64,000 nt of DNA from Bhargavaea cecembensis (GTDB lineage: Bacteria; Bacillota; Bacilli; Bacillales_A; Planococcaceae), in contig NZ_LQNT01000001.1 of the NCBI RefSeq assembly GCF_001619585.1, positions 434,001 to 498,000 of the forward strand, written 5' to 3'. The translations under genes were made by a program, and so were the position numbers. The notes below the pieces were generated by a model. It searched no databases. It saw only the letters and a program-made list of their open reading frames with translations, and was not told where the DNA came from. Below, one piece after another: positions 15,904 to 25,403 of the stretch (its first letter is position 1; the number at the start of each line of letters is the position of its first letter).

Positions 15904-17013
15904 ATGGCGGAAACTACCTTGCAGCGCACCCCGCTTTACGACCTGTACGCCGGTCACGGGGGAAAAACAATCGACTTTGGAGGATGGGACCTTCCCGTCC
16001 AGTTTTCCGGAATCAAGTCGGAACATGAGGCGGTACGGACAAGTGCGGGCCTTTTCGATGTTTCCCACATGGGAGAAGTTCTTGTCGAAGGAAAGGACAG
16101 CACCGCATTTCTTCAGAAACTCATGACCAATGATGTTTCGAAACTTACGGACGGACGTGCCCAGTACACGATCATGTGCAACGAACAGGGCGGCACGATC
16201 GATGACCTGCTGATCTACAAAATGTCCGATGACAAGTATTTTCTTGTCGTCAATGCTGCCAACACCAAGAAAGATGTAGAGTGGATGAAACAGCATGCCG
16301 AAGGTGATGTCACTGTCACAGATGTGTCGGCGGATTATGCACTCCTGGCACTGCAGGGACCGAAAGCGGAGGCAGTTCTCTCCAGGCTGACGGATGAACC
16401 GCTTGCGGACATCAGATTCTTCCGCTTCAAAGAGAATGTCAGCATCTCGGGCAACCAGGCGCTCGTTTCGCGCACAGGCTATACCGGAGAAGATGGCTTT
16501 GAAATCTACACGTCGCCGGAATCCGCACGTGCGCTCTGGGAAAAGATCCTGAAGGAAGGCGAAAAGGACGGCGTGGTGCCTGCAGGGCTCGGCGCCCGTG
16601 ACACGCTCCGCTTCGAGGCTGGCCTTCCGCTGTACGGCCAGGAAATGGACGAAGAAATCTCCCCTCTTGAGGCCGGGCTCGGCTTTGCCGTGAAGCTTGG
16701 CAAGGAAGCCGACTTTATCGGCAAGGAAGCCCTCGTCCGCCAGAAAGAAGAGGGTGTTCCGCGCAAACTCGCCGGCATCCGGATGATTGACAAGGGTATC
16801 CCGCGCACGGGTTACGCCGTCTATAAGGGTGAGGGAAAAATCGGTGAAGTCACAACCGGAACCCAATCTCCGACTTTGGGCCTGAACATCGGCAACATCC
16901 TCGTCGGTACCGAACATGCTGTCCTGGGTGATGTTGTCGAAGTAGAAGTACGCAAAAAACGCCTCAAGGCTGAAATTGTCGAAACTCCGTTCTACAAACG
17001 CGCGAAATCCTAA
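15904..17013 (+). CDS. gcvT: Glycine cleavage system aminomethyltransferase (T protein)
   Basis: 369 residues. Transfers the methylene group of the H-protein-bound aminomethyl intermediate to tetrahydrofolate, releasing ammonia. Features include [26 protein letters not shown] at the N-terminus, [23 protein letters not shown] and [18 protein letters not shown] 15904 is preceded by GGAGGAGAAG, while a frame extending to 15883 lacks one. First gene of the riboswitch-controlled gcv operon; gcvPA follows after about 20 nt. Confidence 0.96.
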   Translation: MAETTLQRTPLYDLYAGHGGKTIDFGGWDLPVQFSGIKSEHEAVRTSAGLFDVSHMGEVLVEGKDSTAFLQKLMTNDVSKLTDGRAQYTIMCNEQGGTIDDLLIYKMSDDKYFLVVNAANTKKDVEWMKQHAEGDVTVTDVSADYALLALQGPKAEAVLSRLTDEPLADIRFFRFKENVSISGNQALVSRTGYTGEDGFEIYTSPESARALWEKILKEGEKDGVVPAGLGARDTLRFEAGLPLYGQEMDEEISPLEAGLGFAVKLGKEADFIGKEALVRQKEEGVPRKLAGIRMIDKGIPRTGYAVYKGEGKIGEVTTGTQSPTLGLNIGNILVGTEHAVLGDVVEVEVRKKRLKAEIVETPFYKRAKS

Positions 17014-17034
17014 ATTAGAAAGAGGTTCAGAATG

Positions 17035-18381
17035 ATGAAGCACCGTTATTTGCCGATGACCGAATCGGACAAGAAACAAATGCTTGATACGATCGGCGTC
17101 GAATCCATCGACGAACTTTTCAGTGACATCCCCGAAAAAGTCCGTTTTGACCGACAGTATGATCTGAAGCCGATGCTTTCCGAAACAGATCTTCTGAAGG
17201 AACTTTCCGGACTTGCGGGCCAAAATGCCGACACCAACTCCCATGCATCATTCCTCGGGGCGGGCGTCTATGATCATTACAAGCCGGTCATCGTCGACCA
17301 TGTCATTTCGCGCTCCGAGTTCTATACGGCCTATACGCCATACCAGCCGGAATTTTCCCAGGGTGAGCTCCAGGCGATCTTCGAATTCCAGTCGATGATC
17401 TGCGAACTGACGGGCATGGACATTGCAAACTCCTCGATGTATGACGGAGGGACTTCCCTTGCAGAGGCAGGGATGCTTGCGGCGGGCCATACGCGACGCA
17501 AAAAGCTTCTGATTTCGGAAGCTGTCCATCCGGAATACCGGGATGTTGTAAAAACCTATGCACTGGGCCAGTCAATTGACGTCCTCGAAATCCCGCTGAA
17601 GGATGGGCAGACGGATTACGACGCACTCCGCAGCATGATTGACGGAGATACGGCCGGAGTCATGGTCCAGTATCCGAACTTCTTCGGACAGGTTGAGAAT
17701 ATCCGGGAAGCGGCTGACATCGCTCATGAAAACAAGTCGCTGTTCATCGTCTCCTCGAACCCTCTCGCGCTTGCCGTCCTGACGCCTCCGGGCAAACTGG
17801 GCGCAGACATCACAGTCGGCGATGCACAGCCGTTCGGTATCCCTGAAGCCTTCGGCGGCCCGCATTGCGGTTATTTTGCCGTCACCAAGAAGCTGATGCG
17901 GAAAGTTCCGGGACGCCTCGTGGGCGAGACAAACGACGAGGAAGGCCGCCGCGGCTACGTCCTGACACTCCAGGCTCGTGAGCAGCATATCCGCCGCGAT
18001 AAAGCAACGTCCAACATCTGCTCGAACCAGGCACTGAACGCGCTGGCCGCTTCCGTCGCAATGTCGGCGCTCGGCAAGCAGGGTGTCCGTGAGATGGCCA
18101 TGCAGAACATCTCGAAAACGCAGTATGCCATCCGGGCATTCAAAGAAGCCGGTTATGAAGTCCTGTTCGGCGGCCCTAGCTTTAACGAGTTCGTCGTAAA
18201 ATGCAAAGAGCCTGTTGCAGACCTGAACGGCCGCCTGCTTGATGCCGGAATCATCGGCGGGTACCACCTCGGGCTGACTTATCCTGAACTGGAAGGCCAC
18301 ATGCTCATCGCGGTGACCGAACAGCGTACGAAGGAAGAAATCGATGCACTTGTGCAGGAAATGGAGGCCATCCATGCATAA
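17035..18381 (+). CDS. gcvPA: Glycine dehydrogenase (decarboxylating) subunit 1 (P protein alpha)
   Basis: 448 residues. The N-terminal half of the split P protein, which decarboxylates glycine on PLP and passes the aminomethyl group to the lipoyl H protein. Characteristic segments are HRYLPMT at the start, [10 protein letters not shown] (near residue 76), [19 protein letters not shown] and LGAMIR-type [24 protein letters not shown]. ATGs occur at 17032 and 17035; I chose the second for spacing from AGAGG. The end overlaps gcvPB by 8 nt. The H protein gene is not in this window. Confidence 0.95.
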   Translation: MKHRYLPMTESDKKQMLDTIGVESIDELFSDIPEKVRFDRQYDLKPMLSETDLLKELSGLAGQNADTNSHASFLGAGVYDHYKPVIVDHVISRSEFYTAYTPYQPEFSQGELQAIFEFQSMICELTGMDIANSSMYDGGTSLAEAGMLAAGHTRRKKLLISEAVHPEYRDVVKTYALGQSIDVLEIPLKDGQTDYDALRSMIDGDTAGVMVQYPNFFGQVENIREAADIAHENKSLFIVSSNPLALAVLTPPGKLGADITVGDAQPFGIPEAFGGPHCGYFAVTKKLMRKVPGRLVGETNDEEGRRGYVLTLQAREQHIRRDKATSNICSNQALNALAASVAMSALGKQGVREMAMQNISKTQYAIRAFKEAGYEVLFGGPSFNEFVVKCKEPVADLNGRLLDAGIIGGYHLGLTYPELEGHMLIAVTEQRTKEEIDALVQEMEAIHA

Positions 18382-19861
18382 AGAAAATCAGCCGCTCATT
18401 TTTGAAATCAGTAAAGAAGGCCGGATCGGATACAGCCTTCCGGAACTGGATGTTCCGGAAACCGATCTTGCCGGCCTGCTTCCTGAGGGGCTTCTCCGCG
18501 AGGAGCCGGCAGAGCTCCCTGAAGCATCCGAACTTGATATCATGCGCCACTACACCGCGCTTTCGAAACGGAACCACGGTGTCGATTCCGGTTTCTACCC
18601 GCTCGGCTCGTGCACAATGAAGTACAATCCGAAGGTCAATGAAGCTGTGGCACGCCTGTCAGGCTTCGCAAATGTCCACCCGCTCCAAGAGGAATCCTCC
18701 GTCCAGGGCGCAATGGAACTCATGTACGACCTCCAGGAGCATCTGGTCGAAATTACGGGAATGGACGAAGTGACGCTCCAGTCTGCAGCAGGTGCACACG
18801 GCGAATGGACGGCACTCATGATGATCCGTGCCTTCCATGAGGCAAACGGAGACCACAACCGGACGAAAGTCATCATCCCGGACTCCGCGCACGGGACCAA
18901 CCCGGCTTCTGCGACGGTGGCCGGCCTGGAGACGATCACAGTCAAGTCCGACGAAAACGGACTTGTAGACATTGAGGACCTGAAGCGTGTAGCCGGGGAA
19001 GACACGGCGGCCCTCATGCTGACCAACCCGAACACGCTCGGCCTGTTCGAGGAAAACATCCTTGAAATGGCGGAAATCGTCCACGGCGTAGGCGGCAAGC
19101 TCTATTACGACGGAGCAAACCTGAATGCCATCATGAGCAAGGTCCGCCCGGGGGACATGGGCTTCGATGCTGTCCACCTGAACCTCCACAAGACGTTCAC
19201 CGGCCCTCACGGCGGCGGCGGACCGGGCTCAGGCCCGGTAGGCGTCAAAAAGGAACTGATTCCGTTCCTTCCGAAGCCGGTCCTCGTGAAGAAAGACGAT
19301 GTATTCACATTCGACTATGACCGTCCGCAGTCCATTGGCCGGATCAAGCCGTTCTACGGCAACTTCGGGATCAACGTTCGCGCATATGCGTATATCCGCT
19401 CCATGGGCGCGGATGGCCTGAAGCTTGTTTCGGAATATGCGGTACTCAATGCAAACTACATGATGCGCCGCCTTGCGCCGCACTTCGATCTGCCGTACGA
19501 CCGCCACTGCAAGCATGAATTCGTGCTGAGCGGCCGCCGCCAGAAGCAGCTCGGAGTACGCACGCTCGATATTGCCAAGCGACTGCTGGACTTCGGCTTC
19601 CACCCGCCGACCATCTACTTCCCGCTTAACGTAGAGGAAGGCATGATGATCGAACCGACCGAAACGGAATCCAAGGAAACGCTGGATGCGTTTATCGATG
19701 CGATGATCCAGATCGCCCGCGAGACGGAAGAGAACCCGGAAATCGTCCAGGAAGCGCCTCACACGACTGTCGTGAGCCGCCTGGACGAGACACAGGCAGC
19801 CCGGAAGCCTGTGCTGAGGTACGAACGTCCGGAATCTGCGGAACCGGTTGCCGTCAACTGA
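18374..19861 (+). CDS. gcvPB: Glycine dehydrogenase (decarboxylating) subunit 2 (P protein beta)
   Basis: 495 residues. The PLP-carrying half of the split P protein. The PLP lysine is K273 in [19 protein letters not shown]; other family segments are [12 protein letters not shown] and [13 protein letters not shown] 18374 is set by GGAGG 6 nt upstream and by the family start [11 protein letters not shown]; it overlaps the end of gcvPA. Acts with gcvT, the H protein and a dihydrolipoyl dehydrogenase to convert glycine to CO2, ammonia and 5,10-methylene-tetrahydrofolate. Ends the operon at a terminator 14 nt past the stop. Confidence 0.96.
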   Translation: MHKENQPLIFEISKEGRIGYSLPELDVPETDLAGLLPEGLLREEPAELPEASELDIMRHYTALSKRNHGVDSGFYPLGSCTMKYNPKVNEAVARLSGFANVHPLQEESSVQGAMELMYDLQEHLVEITGMDEVTLQSAAGAHGEWTALMMIRAFHEANGDHNRTKVIIPDSAHGTNPASATVAGLETITVKSDENGLVDIEDLKRVAGEDTAALMLTNPNTLGLFEENILEMAEIVHGVGGKLYYDGANLNAIMSKVRPGDMGFDAVHLNLHKTFTGPHGGGGPGSGPVGVKKELIPFLPKPVLVKKDDVFTFDYDRPQSIGRIKPFYGNFGINVRAYAYIRSMGADGLKLVSEYAVLNANYMMRRLAPHFDLPYDRHCKHEFVLSGRRQKQLGVRTLDIAKRLLDFGFHPPTIYFPLNVEEGMMIEPTETESKETLDAFIDAMIQIARETEENPEIVQEAPHTTVVSRLDETQAARKPVLRYERPESAEPVAVN

Positions 19862-19874
19862 TTACAAGCATTTG

Positions 19875-19903
19875 AAAAGGCCCGCCTTGGCTGCGGGCCT
19901 TTT
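19875..19903 (+). terminator. Rho-independent terminator after gcvPB
   Basis: AAAAGGCCCGC / GCGGGCCTTTT, an 11-bp stem with a 7-nt loop, ending in T residues. Confidence 0.88.
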
Positions 19904-19907
19904 CTCC

Positions 19908-19947
19908 GGCTGCAGACAAAGTGAGTGTATGGCTCCTTTGTCTGCAG
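19908..19947. repeat. Hairpin with CTGCAGACAAAG arms (copy 1)
   Basis: The arms CTGCAGACAAAG and CTTTGTCTGCAG (12-bp perfect inverted repeat, 14-nt... loop of about 15 nt) follow the gcvPB terminator. The left arm, extended to GGCTGCAGACAAAG, is identical over 14 nt to the efp terminator arm at 27074-27087. Both copies are followed by short-period tandem repeats. Confidence 0.7.
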
Positions 19948-20007
19948 TTCTTTTCTTTTGCCGGGGAATGTCGTGCCGCTTGTGCGATGGCTTACGGATT
20001 CGCCCGG

Positions 20008-20091
20008 TTTCGTCATTCGGCCTTTTAATTTCGTCATTGGAGCCACCAATTTGGTCATTGGGCCCGCCAGATTCGCCATTCATGTGCGAAT
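20008..20091. repeat. Imperfect 21-bp tandem repeat, about four units
   Basis: Units begin at about 20008, 20029, 20050 and 20071, each built on TTTCGTCATTGG-like sequence, with exact 21-bp spacing of the GTCATT core in the first three (the fourth reads GCCATT). The rest of the gcvPB-yqhL intergenic region, 19948-20158, holds no convincing gene. Frames open on either strand are a by-product of the period being a multiple of three. Confidence 0.7.
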
Positions 20092-20158
20092 GATGAAACC
20101 GGCGGCGTGAATGACGAAATCGAACACATTCTCCGGTATTCCCGTCCCGCAAAACCAA

Positions 20159-20192
20159 ACGCCGCCGTGCAGAAATCTCTGCACGGCGGCGT
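20159..20192 (-). terminator. Terminator of the rhodanese-like gene (minus strand)
   Basis: ACGCCGCCGTGCAG / CTGCACGGCGGCGT, a 14-bp perfect stem with a 6-nt loop located just past the stop at 20201. On the minus strand it is followed by TTGGTTTT. Confidence 0.8.
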
Positions 20193-20200
20193 CCTGATTT

Positions 20201-20590
20201 TTATTTCTTTGTTTTGACCTTACCGGTCCACTGGCGGAATCCGCCCTGCAGCATGTGAAGCTGCCCGTAACCGCGTTTTTTCAGATAAAGTGCGGCGCGG
20301 CCGCTCCGGGATCCGTTCTGGTCATACAGATACACCGGCTTGTCCGGACGGATCTCCTTGTAGCGCTGGGAGAATTGCGTGAATGGAATGTTGCGGGCGC
20401 CGAGGATATGCCCCGCGTCAAAGTCCTTCTGCTCGCGAACATCGATCAGCTGGGCTTTCCGGTAGCCTGAGATAAACTCCTCCTGGCTAAGGGCGGTCAC
20501 CGCCTTGCGGGTCCTGAGCAGGGTTACGAGCATGTAGATGATCAATCCGAATAGGATCGCGGAAATAAGATAAAGTGATTCCAAAGCCAT
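20201..20590 (-). CDS. Membrane-anchored rhodanese-like protein (YqhL-like)
   Basis: 129 residues. One N-terminal membrane segment (residues 5-25) is followed by a single rhodanese domain with LIDVREQKDFDAGHILGARNIPF and the C-terminal LQGGFRQW. At the active-site loop the sequence reads YLYDQNGSRSGRAA: there is no cysteine where active sulfurtransferases have CRxGxR, so persulfide chemistry is unlikely and a binding or structural role is more plausible. It lies divergently from lipM, as yqhL does from yqhM in Bacillus subtilis. Confidence 0.85.
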   Translation of the reverse strand: MALESLYLISAILFGLIIYMLVTLLRTRKAVTALSQEEFISGYRKAQLIDVREQKDFDAGHILGARNIPFTQFSQRYKEIRPDKPVYLYDQNGSRSGRAALYLKKRGYGQLHMLQGGFRQWTGKVKTKK

Positions 20591-20657
20591 TTTCCCCTTT
20601 CTCTCTCCCTAAGATTATAAAAGAACTGGTGCAGTTCGTCCACGGTCGGACAAAATA

Positions 20658-20687
20658 TTGTGCTCAAAACAGCCAGGGGATTATGAT
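20658..20687 (+). promoter_or_regulatory. Probable sigma-A promoter of lipM
   Basis: TTGTGC (20658-20663), an 18-nt spacer and TATGAT (20682-20687), about 43 nt before the start codon. Confidence 0.5.
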
Positions 20688-20729
20688 AAACTAAATCCAT
20701 TGTGCTTTTTTTGAAAGGGGCTGTCGGAA

Positions 20730-21563
20730 ATGACCGAAAAATGGATGTTCATCAACTCCGGGCCGCAGAGCGCGTCCTACAATATGGCGATGGACGACGC
20801 GTTGCTTGAACTTCACTCGAAAGGCCGGATCCCGCCGGTCGTACGGTTTTATGAATGGAACCCTCCGACGCTGTCGGTCGGCTACTTCCAGAAAGCTGCA
20901 GAAGCGGTCGACCTGGAGAAAGTAAAGGAAATGGGCCTTGGTTTTGTCAGGCGGCCCACAGGCGGCCGTGCCGTGCTGCATGACCGGGAACTCACCTACA
21001 GCATCATCGTTTCGGAGTCCCATCCTGACATGCCTGAAACCGTGACCGAGGCGTACCGCGTCATCAGTGCGGGTTTGCTGGAAGGGTTCCGAAATCTCGG
21101 CCTGCAGGCGGAGTTCGCGATTCCGGCCACCCGTGAAGAGCGGAATGCGCTGAAACAACCGAGAAGTGCAGTCTGTTTTGATGCACCGAGCTGGTATGAG
21201 CTTGTCGTCGAGGGCAGGAAAGCCGCCGGCAGCGCTCAGACACGGCAAAAAGGCGTGATTCTCCAGCACGGTTCGATCCCGGTGTCTCTGGACCTCGACA
21301 AGCTCGTTTCCGTTTTCAACTTCAAGACGGAAGACCACCGCCGTAGGATGAAAGAAAAGCTGGAGAAAAAGGCAGTGTCGATCGAGGAACTGTCCGGTCG
21401 CGCTGTTGAAATGGCGGATGTGGCGGAAGCGTTCCGCTCGGGGTTTGAGCAGGCACTCGATGTCGAGCTGATCAAAATGGATCCGGATAAGGAAATTTTG
21501 GAACTTGTCAGTCAGCTGGAAGAAGAAAAGTATTCGAACGACTCATGGAACTTCAAAAAGTGA
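20730..21563 (+). CDS. lipM: Octanoyltransferase LipM
   Basis: 277 residues, a biotin/lipoate protein ligase-fold enzyme. It transfers octanoyl groups from acyl carrier protein to the GcvH protein, starting lipoyl assembly. The key cysteine is C149 in SAVCFDAPSWYELVV, as in Bacillus LipM; RRPTGGRAVLHDRELTYSI and the lysine in GRKAAGSAQTRQKG are also present. ATG follows GAAAGGGG. The neighbouring gcv operon and the bkd operon further on both encode lipoyl-dependent complexes served by this pathway. Confidence 0.92.
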   Translation: MTEKWMFINSGPQSASYNMAMDDALLELHSKGRIPPVVRFYEWNPPTLSVGYFQKAAEAVDLEKVKEMGLGFVRRPTGGRAVLHDRELTYSIIVSESHPDMPETVTEAYRVISAGLLEGFRNLGLQAEFAIPATREERNALKQPRSAVCFDAPSWYELVVEGRKAAGSAQTRQKGVILQHGSIPVSLDLDKLVSVFNFKTEDHRRRMKEKLEKKAVSIEELSGRAVEMADVAEAFRSGFEQALDVELIKMDPDKEILELVSQLEEEKYSNDSWNFKK

Positions 21564-21601
21564 ATCAGGGACTTTCGAATTATTTTTCCTCTCCCGTTTT
21601 C

Positions 21602-21618
21602 TGTCGAAACGTGTCGAA
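21602..21618 (+). promoter_or_regulatory. Two tandem Spo0A-box-like heptamers (TGTCGAA)
   Basis: TGTCGAA occurs perfectly at 21602-21608 and again at 21612-21618, exactly 10 bp apart on the same strand, in the lipM-nrdJ intergenic region. The 0A-box core is TGNCGAA. Binding is inferred, not shown. The rest of 21564-21680 holds only a CCTTGAC/GTCAAGG inverted repeat (21635-21662). Confidence 0.4.
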
Positions 21619-21687
21619 GCCAGTAGCCGTATGACCTTGACGCATCTGCGGGATTGTCAAGGGTGAAATTCTGTTCTTGATGCCGAG

Positions 21688-21735
21688 TTTCAACATGTAG
21701 TAGAGTTGGGAAGTACATAATACTAGATATAGTAT
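21688..21735 (+). promoter_or_regulatory. Paired NrdR boxes overlapping the nrdJ promoter
   Basis: The downstream box ATACTAGATATAGTAT (21720-21735) agrees with the published NrdR consensus acaCwAtATaTwGtgt at 13 of 16 positions. A weaker box, TTTCAACATGTAGTAG (21688-21703), keeps the core C, A, AT, T and GT positions. They are 32 bp apart, the three-helical-turn spacing known for NrdR sites. A candidate promoter, TTGGGA-16-TATAGT (21706-21733), lies beneath them, so binding would block transcription of nrdJ. Confidence 0.6.
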
Positions 21736-21762
21736 CAATCAAAGAGGACTACCGAGGAGGTC

Positions 21763-24330
21763 ATGGTATTGGTCATCGCTTCACATAAAAACCAACCGAC
21801 GCTGGACGTTTCAAAACTGAACAGGGACATTGCCGGTTTTTCGCAGGTCCATCCGGTCACGGAAGAGATGCACATCATGCATAAAGGGGTCTCCCGTCTG
21901 GTTATGATCGACCGCTACTCGTTCAAGGATACTGAGAAAAAGACGCTGGGCGAAGGGGACTTTGTCGTCCTGACTGTCAAGGAAGACCCGAAATTCCCTG
22001 CACGGGGCCTCGGCTATATTCTTTCGGTTGATCAGGACAAGGGCCTGGCGGACATCTGGATCGAGCCGGACTACCGTTCCGCGATCGACGATCCGGCAGA
22101 ACAGGAAAAGGGCGTCGTCACCCGTCCCCTTGAGGTCATCGAAAAGCCGCTCGAAGTCTTTTATGAACAGATTGCCAAGCGGAACGCGACAGGGCTTTCT
22201 TCGGTAGAAAAAGATGAAGAGACCCGGCGGGAATCGTACGAGCGCTTTTACAAAGAGCTGGTCTCGCTTAATTTCATCCCGGCCGGCCGCGTCCTCTATG
22301 GTGCCGGTGCCGATACGGACGTCACGTACTTTAACTGCTACGTCATGCCGTTTGTCGCAGACTCCCGCGAAGGCATCTCGGATCACCGCAAGCAGGTGAT
22401 GGAAATCATGAGCCGGGGCGGCGGCGTCGGGACGAACGGTTCCACGCTTCGTCCACGCAACACACTTGCCCGGGGTGTGAACGGCAAATCGTCCGGCTCG
22501 GTTTCCTGGCTGGATGACATCGCGAAGCTGACCCACCTGGTCGAGCAGGGCGGGTCCCGCCGGGGCGCGCAGATGATCATGCTCGCCGACTGGCACCCGG
22601 ACATCGCCGAGTTCATCATTTCTAAAATGCAGAACCCGCGCATTCTCCGTTATCTGGTTGAGAATACGGATGATGAGCACATCCGGAAACTCGCAAACGA
22701 GAAGCTGAAGTTCAAGCCGTTCACGCAGCAGGAAGAAGCCATGTACCAGGGCATCGTCAACTATAAAAATATTCCGGGGCATGGCGGCTTCAATGAAGCC
22801 ATCATCCGTGATGCCGAGCAGAAGCTTCGCGACGGAGGCACTTACTCCGTCCATAACCCTGAGTTCCTGACGGGCGCGAACATCTCTGTCACCCTCACTT
22901 CCGACTTCATGAAGGCTGTTGAGGAGGACGGGGAACACCGTCTCCGCTTCCCTTATGTGGAGCAGTATTCGCCTGAAGAGATGGACGTGTACAACGAAGA
23001 GTGGCATCAGGTCGGAGACGTCCGGGAATGGGAAAAACGCGGATTTGCCATCCGCACTTACCGTTCCATGAAGGCACGCGAGCTGTGGAATCTCATCAAC
23101 ATCTGCGCCACCTATTCTGCGGAACCGGGCATCTTCTTTATCGACAATGCCAACGACATGACAAATGCGAAAGCTTACGGACAGCAGGTGGTCGCGACAA
23201 ATCCATGCGGAGAGCAGCCGCTCGCTCCGTACTCCGTCTGCAACCTCGCAGCAGTCAATCTTGCTGAGATGGCAGACAGGGAAACACGCAAGGTCGACTA
23301 CGACAAGCTCCGTGAAACTGTGCGGACAGGCGTCAGGATGCAGGACAATGTCATCGATGCCACACCTTACTTCCTTCCGGAAAACGAGCGCCAGGCACTC
23401 GGTGAACGCCGGGTCGGACTCGGTGTCATGGGGCTCGCTGACCTGCTGATCTATTGCGGCAAACGCTACGGGTCGGAGGAAGGCAACCGGCTTGTCGATG
23501 AAGTCTTCGAAGTCATCGCGACAACTGCCTACCGTGAATCGATTGAGCTCGCCAAGGAAAAGGGCAGCTTCCCGTTCCTGGTCGGGGAAACGGCAGAAGA
23601 AACAAAACAGCTCCGGGAGCGGTTCATCAACACCGGCTACATGAAGGGCATGCCGGAGGATATCCGCCAGGGCGTCCTTGAACACGGGATCCGCAACTCG
23701 CACCTGCTGACGGTCGCGCCGACGGGCTCCACGGGCACGATGGTCGGAGTCAGCACAGGTCTGGAACCTTACTTCTCGTTCACTTACTACCGGAGCGGCC
23801 GTCTCGGAAAGTTCATCGAGGTGAAGGCGGAGATCGTGGAAGATTATCTCGGGGCCAACCCGGATGCCGATCCGGATCAGCTGCCTGACTGGTTTGCCAC
23901 TTCCATGGACCTGACACCTGAAGAGCATGCAGACGTGCAGTGTGTCATCCAGCGCTGGATCGACAGCTCCATCTCGAAAACGGTGAACGCTCCGAAAGGC
24001 TATACGGTCGAGCAGGTTGAATCGGTATACGAGCGCCTGTACCGCGGCGGCGCAAAGGGCGGGACGGTCTATGTCGACGGCTCCCGCGACTCCCAGGTAC
24101 TTACGCTGAAGGCAGAGGAAAACGACCCTGAGGCGGAAATCGAGGAGAAGGTCGAGGAAAAGCGTCCGGTCGTCCTCGTGGACACTATCCAGGCACTCCG
24201 GTCAACCAATGTCACGATCGGTTCGGAGATCGGGGACACGTGCCCGGTCTGCCGCAAAGGGACAGTCGAAGAGATCGGCGGCTGCAACTCCTGCACAAAC
24301 TGCGGGGCACAGCTGAAGTGCGGACTGTAA
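21763..24330 (+). CDS. nrdJ: Adenosylcobalamin-dependent (class II) ribonucleoside-diphosphate reductase
   Basis: 855 residues. Reduces ribonucleotides to deoxyribonucleotides using a B12-derived radical, so needs no oxygen-dependent second subunit. Active-site features: C192 in TYFNCYVMP, the N480-P-C482-G-E-Q loop, and VAPTGSTGTM late in the barrel. A C-terminal zinc-ribbon tail (CPVC near 828 and CNSCTNCGAQLKCGL at the end) carries the redox-active cysteines of the vitamin B12-dependent family. An extra ~130-residue N-terminal region precedes the barrel. ATG follows GAGGAGG. In Bacillus subtilis this place between yqhM and yqhR is filled by other genes, so nrdJ is a lineage-specific insertion. 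Confidence 0.95.
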   Translation: MVLVIASHKNQPTLDVSKLNRDIAGFSQVHPVTEEMHIMHKGVSRLVMIDRYSFKDTEKKTLGEGDFVVLTVKEDPKFPARGLGYILSVDQDKGLADIWIEPDYRSAIDDPAEQEKGVVTRPLEVIEKPLEVFYEQIAKRNATGLSSVEKDEETRRESYERFYKELVSLNFIPAGRVLYGAGADTDVTYFNCYVMPFVADSREGISDHRKQVMEIMSRGGGVGTNGSTLRPRNTLARGVNGKSSGSVSWLDDIAKLTHLVEQGGSRRGAQMIMLADWHPDIAEFIISKMQNPRILRYLVENTDDEHIRKLANEKLKFKPFTQQEEAMYQGIVNYKNIPGHGGFNEAIIRDAEQKLRDGGTYSVHNPEFLTGANISVTLTSDFMKAVEEDGEHRLRFPYVEQYSPEEMDVYNEEWHQVGDVREWEKRGFAIRTYRSMKARELWNLINICATYSAEPGIFFIDNANDMTNAKAYGQQVVATNPCGEQPLAPYSVCNLAAVNLAEMADRETRKVDYDKLRETVRTGVRMQDNVIDATPYFLPENERQALGERRVGLGVMGLADLLIYCGKRYGSEEGNRLVDEVFEVIATTAYRESIELAKEKGSFPFLVGETAEETKQLRERFINTGYMKGMPEDIRQGVLEHGIRNSHLLTVAPTGSTGTMVGVSTGLEPYFSFTYYRSGRLGKFIEVKAEIVEDYLGANPDADPDQLPDWFATSMDLTPEEHADVQCVIQRWIDSSISKTVNAPKGYTVEQVESVYERLYRGGAKGGTVYVDGSRDSQVLTLKAEENDPEAEIEEKVEEKRPVVLVDTIQALRSTNVTIGSEIGDTCPVCRKGTVEEIGGCNSCTNCGAQLKCGL

Positions 24331-24353
24331 TCATCCATTATCAATAAAGCATG

Positions 24354-24386
24354 AAGCGGGCACCCCGACCAGGGGTGCCCGCTTTT
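24354..24386 (+). terminator. Rho-independent terminator after nrdJ
   Basis: AAGCGGGCACCCC / GGGGTGCCCGCTT, a 13-bp stem with a short loop, followed by TTC. Confidence 0.85.
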
Positions 24387-24472
24387 CTGTCCTCCTGAAG
24401 GATAATCACGAGCTTTGTGAATAAACGCCGGCTCCTGTTCCCATCATGATGGAAGATTCGGGAGGTGATCCG

Positions 24473-24895
24473 ATGTTCAAACTGCTGCCGTTCTGGACAG
24501 CAGGGGCAGTGGCGCTGATGCTCACAGCCGGCCTGAAGTTTCTTCATTATTTCAAGTTCATCAAATGGAATCCGACAGGCTGGGAGAAACGCTATGGAAT
24601 TTTTGCTGGCGGGTCGTGGGAGGCCAAGTGGCTGCTTCTTTTTGCTGCCATCTTCTTGGTAGCACTTGTCTCCTATTATCTTTTCGCACTGTCCTGGAAG
24701 TGGAAGGTGTCCATCACGGCCGCCGTCGCCGGACTTCTGATCGCGGGTCTGATTGAGTGGCTGATTGTAAGGCCCAACGGCTATGATGAATTCCGGAAAG
24801 CCATATCCATTCCGTTTGCGGCGATGATCCTTGTCGCTACGCGGTTCGTCATGGAAACTGCGGTATTCCATAAAAAACAGCAGGCGGACACGTGA
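24473..24895 (+). CDS. Conserved membrane protein, probably YqhR family
   Basis: 140 residues with four predicted membrane helices (about residues 5-25, 50-75, 85-105 and 115-132) and the motif [16 protein letters not shown] between the first two. ATG 24473 has GGGAGGTGAT just upstream; an in-frame ATG 27 nt earlier lacks a site. The position directly before aroQ and the M24 peptidase is that of yqhR in Bacillus subtilis, which is the main reason for the family name. Function unknown. Confidence 0.65.
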   Translation: MFKLLPFWTAGAVALMLTAGLKFLHYFKFIKWNPTGWEKRYGIFAGGSWEAKWLLLFAAIFLVALVSYYLFALSWKWKVSITAAVAGLLIAGLIEWLIVRPNGYDEFRKAISIPFAAMILVATRFVMETAVFHKKQQADT

Positions 24896-24960
24896 AAAAC
24901 GTTGTCCGTCTGCTTGCTTATGATAAAATGGTGAAGAATCTGCTGAAAGGAGGGCTGGCG

Positions 24961-25401
24961 ATGAGAATCCTCTGTCTGAACGGTCCGAACCTGAACCGGC
25001 TCGGTAAAAGGGAACCCAATATCTATGGCAGCGAGACACTTTCCGATGTGGAACAGAGACTCCGTCAATTGGCCAACGGGAACGGGGCAGACCTGGAATT
25101 TTATCAGTCCAATCACGAAGGCAACCTTGTCGACAGGATACAGGAGGCTGCCGAAGACGGAACGGACGGTATCATCTTTAATCCTGCGGCCTATACCCAT
25201 ACTTCGGTCGCGCTCCGTGATGCGGTCGCTGATGCCGGGCTGCCGACGATCGAAGTGCACATCTCGAATATACATAAACGGGAAGCCTTCAGGCACCATT
25301 CGTATCTTGCACCGGTGTGCACCGGGCAGATTGCGGGCATGGGGACCTATGGATACGACCTGGCGATGCTCGCCCTCCTTCGGATGGGAAAAGGGGAATG
25401 A
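24961..25401 (+). CDS. aroQ: Type II 3-dehydroquinate dehydratase
   Basis: 146 residues, standard length. Removes water from 3-dehydroquinate to give 3-dehydroshikimate, step three of the shikimate pathway. Family motifs: [18 protein letters not shown] at the start with the catalytic Tyr, [47 protein letters not shown] 24961 follows AAAGGAGG. Equivalent to yqhS. It is followed with almost no gap by the M24 peptidase gene. The upstream shikimate kinase gene in this same window acts two steps later. Confidence 0.95.
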   Translation: MRILCLNGPNLNRLGKREPNIYGSETLSDVEQRLRQLANGNGADLEFYQSNHEGNLVDRIQEAAEDGTDGIIFNPAAYTHTSVALRDAVADAGLPTIEVHISNIHKREAFRHHSYLAPVCTGQIAGMGTYGYDLAMLALLRMGKGE

Positions 25402-25403
25402 TC

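Noticed and set aside
15729-16028. 99-codon frame across the glycine riboswitch
   Set aside because: It covers structured RNA and the terminator, and continues into gcvT out of frame.
19759-20158. Minus-strand frames with heptad-like repeats (MTKLxxP, NDExxxP) downstream of gcvPB
   Set aside because: They arise from the 21-bp repeat, whose period is a multiple of three; no start signals or known domain.
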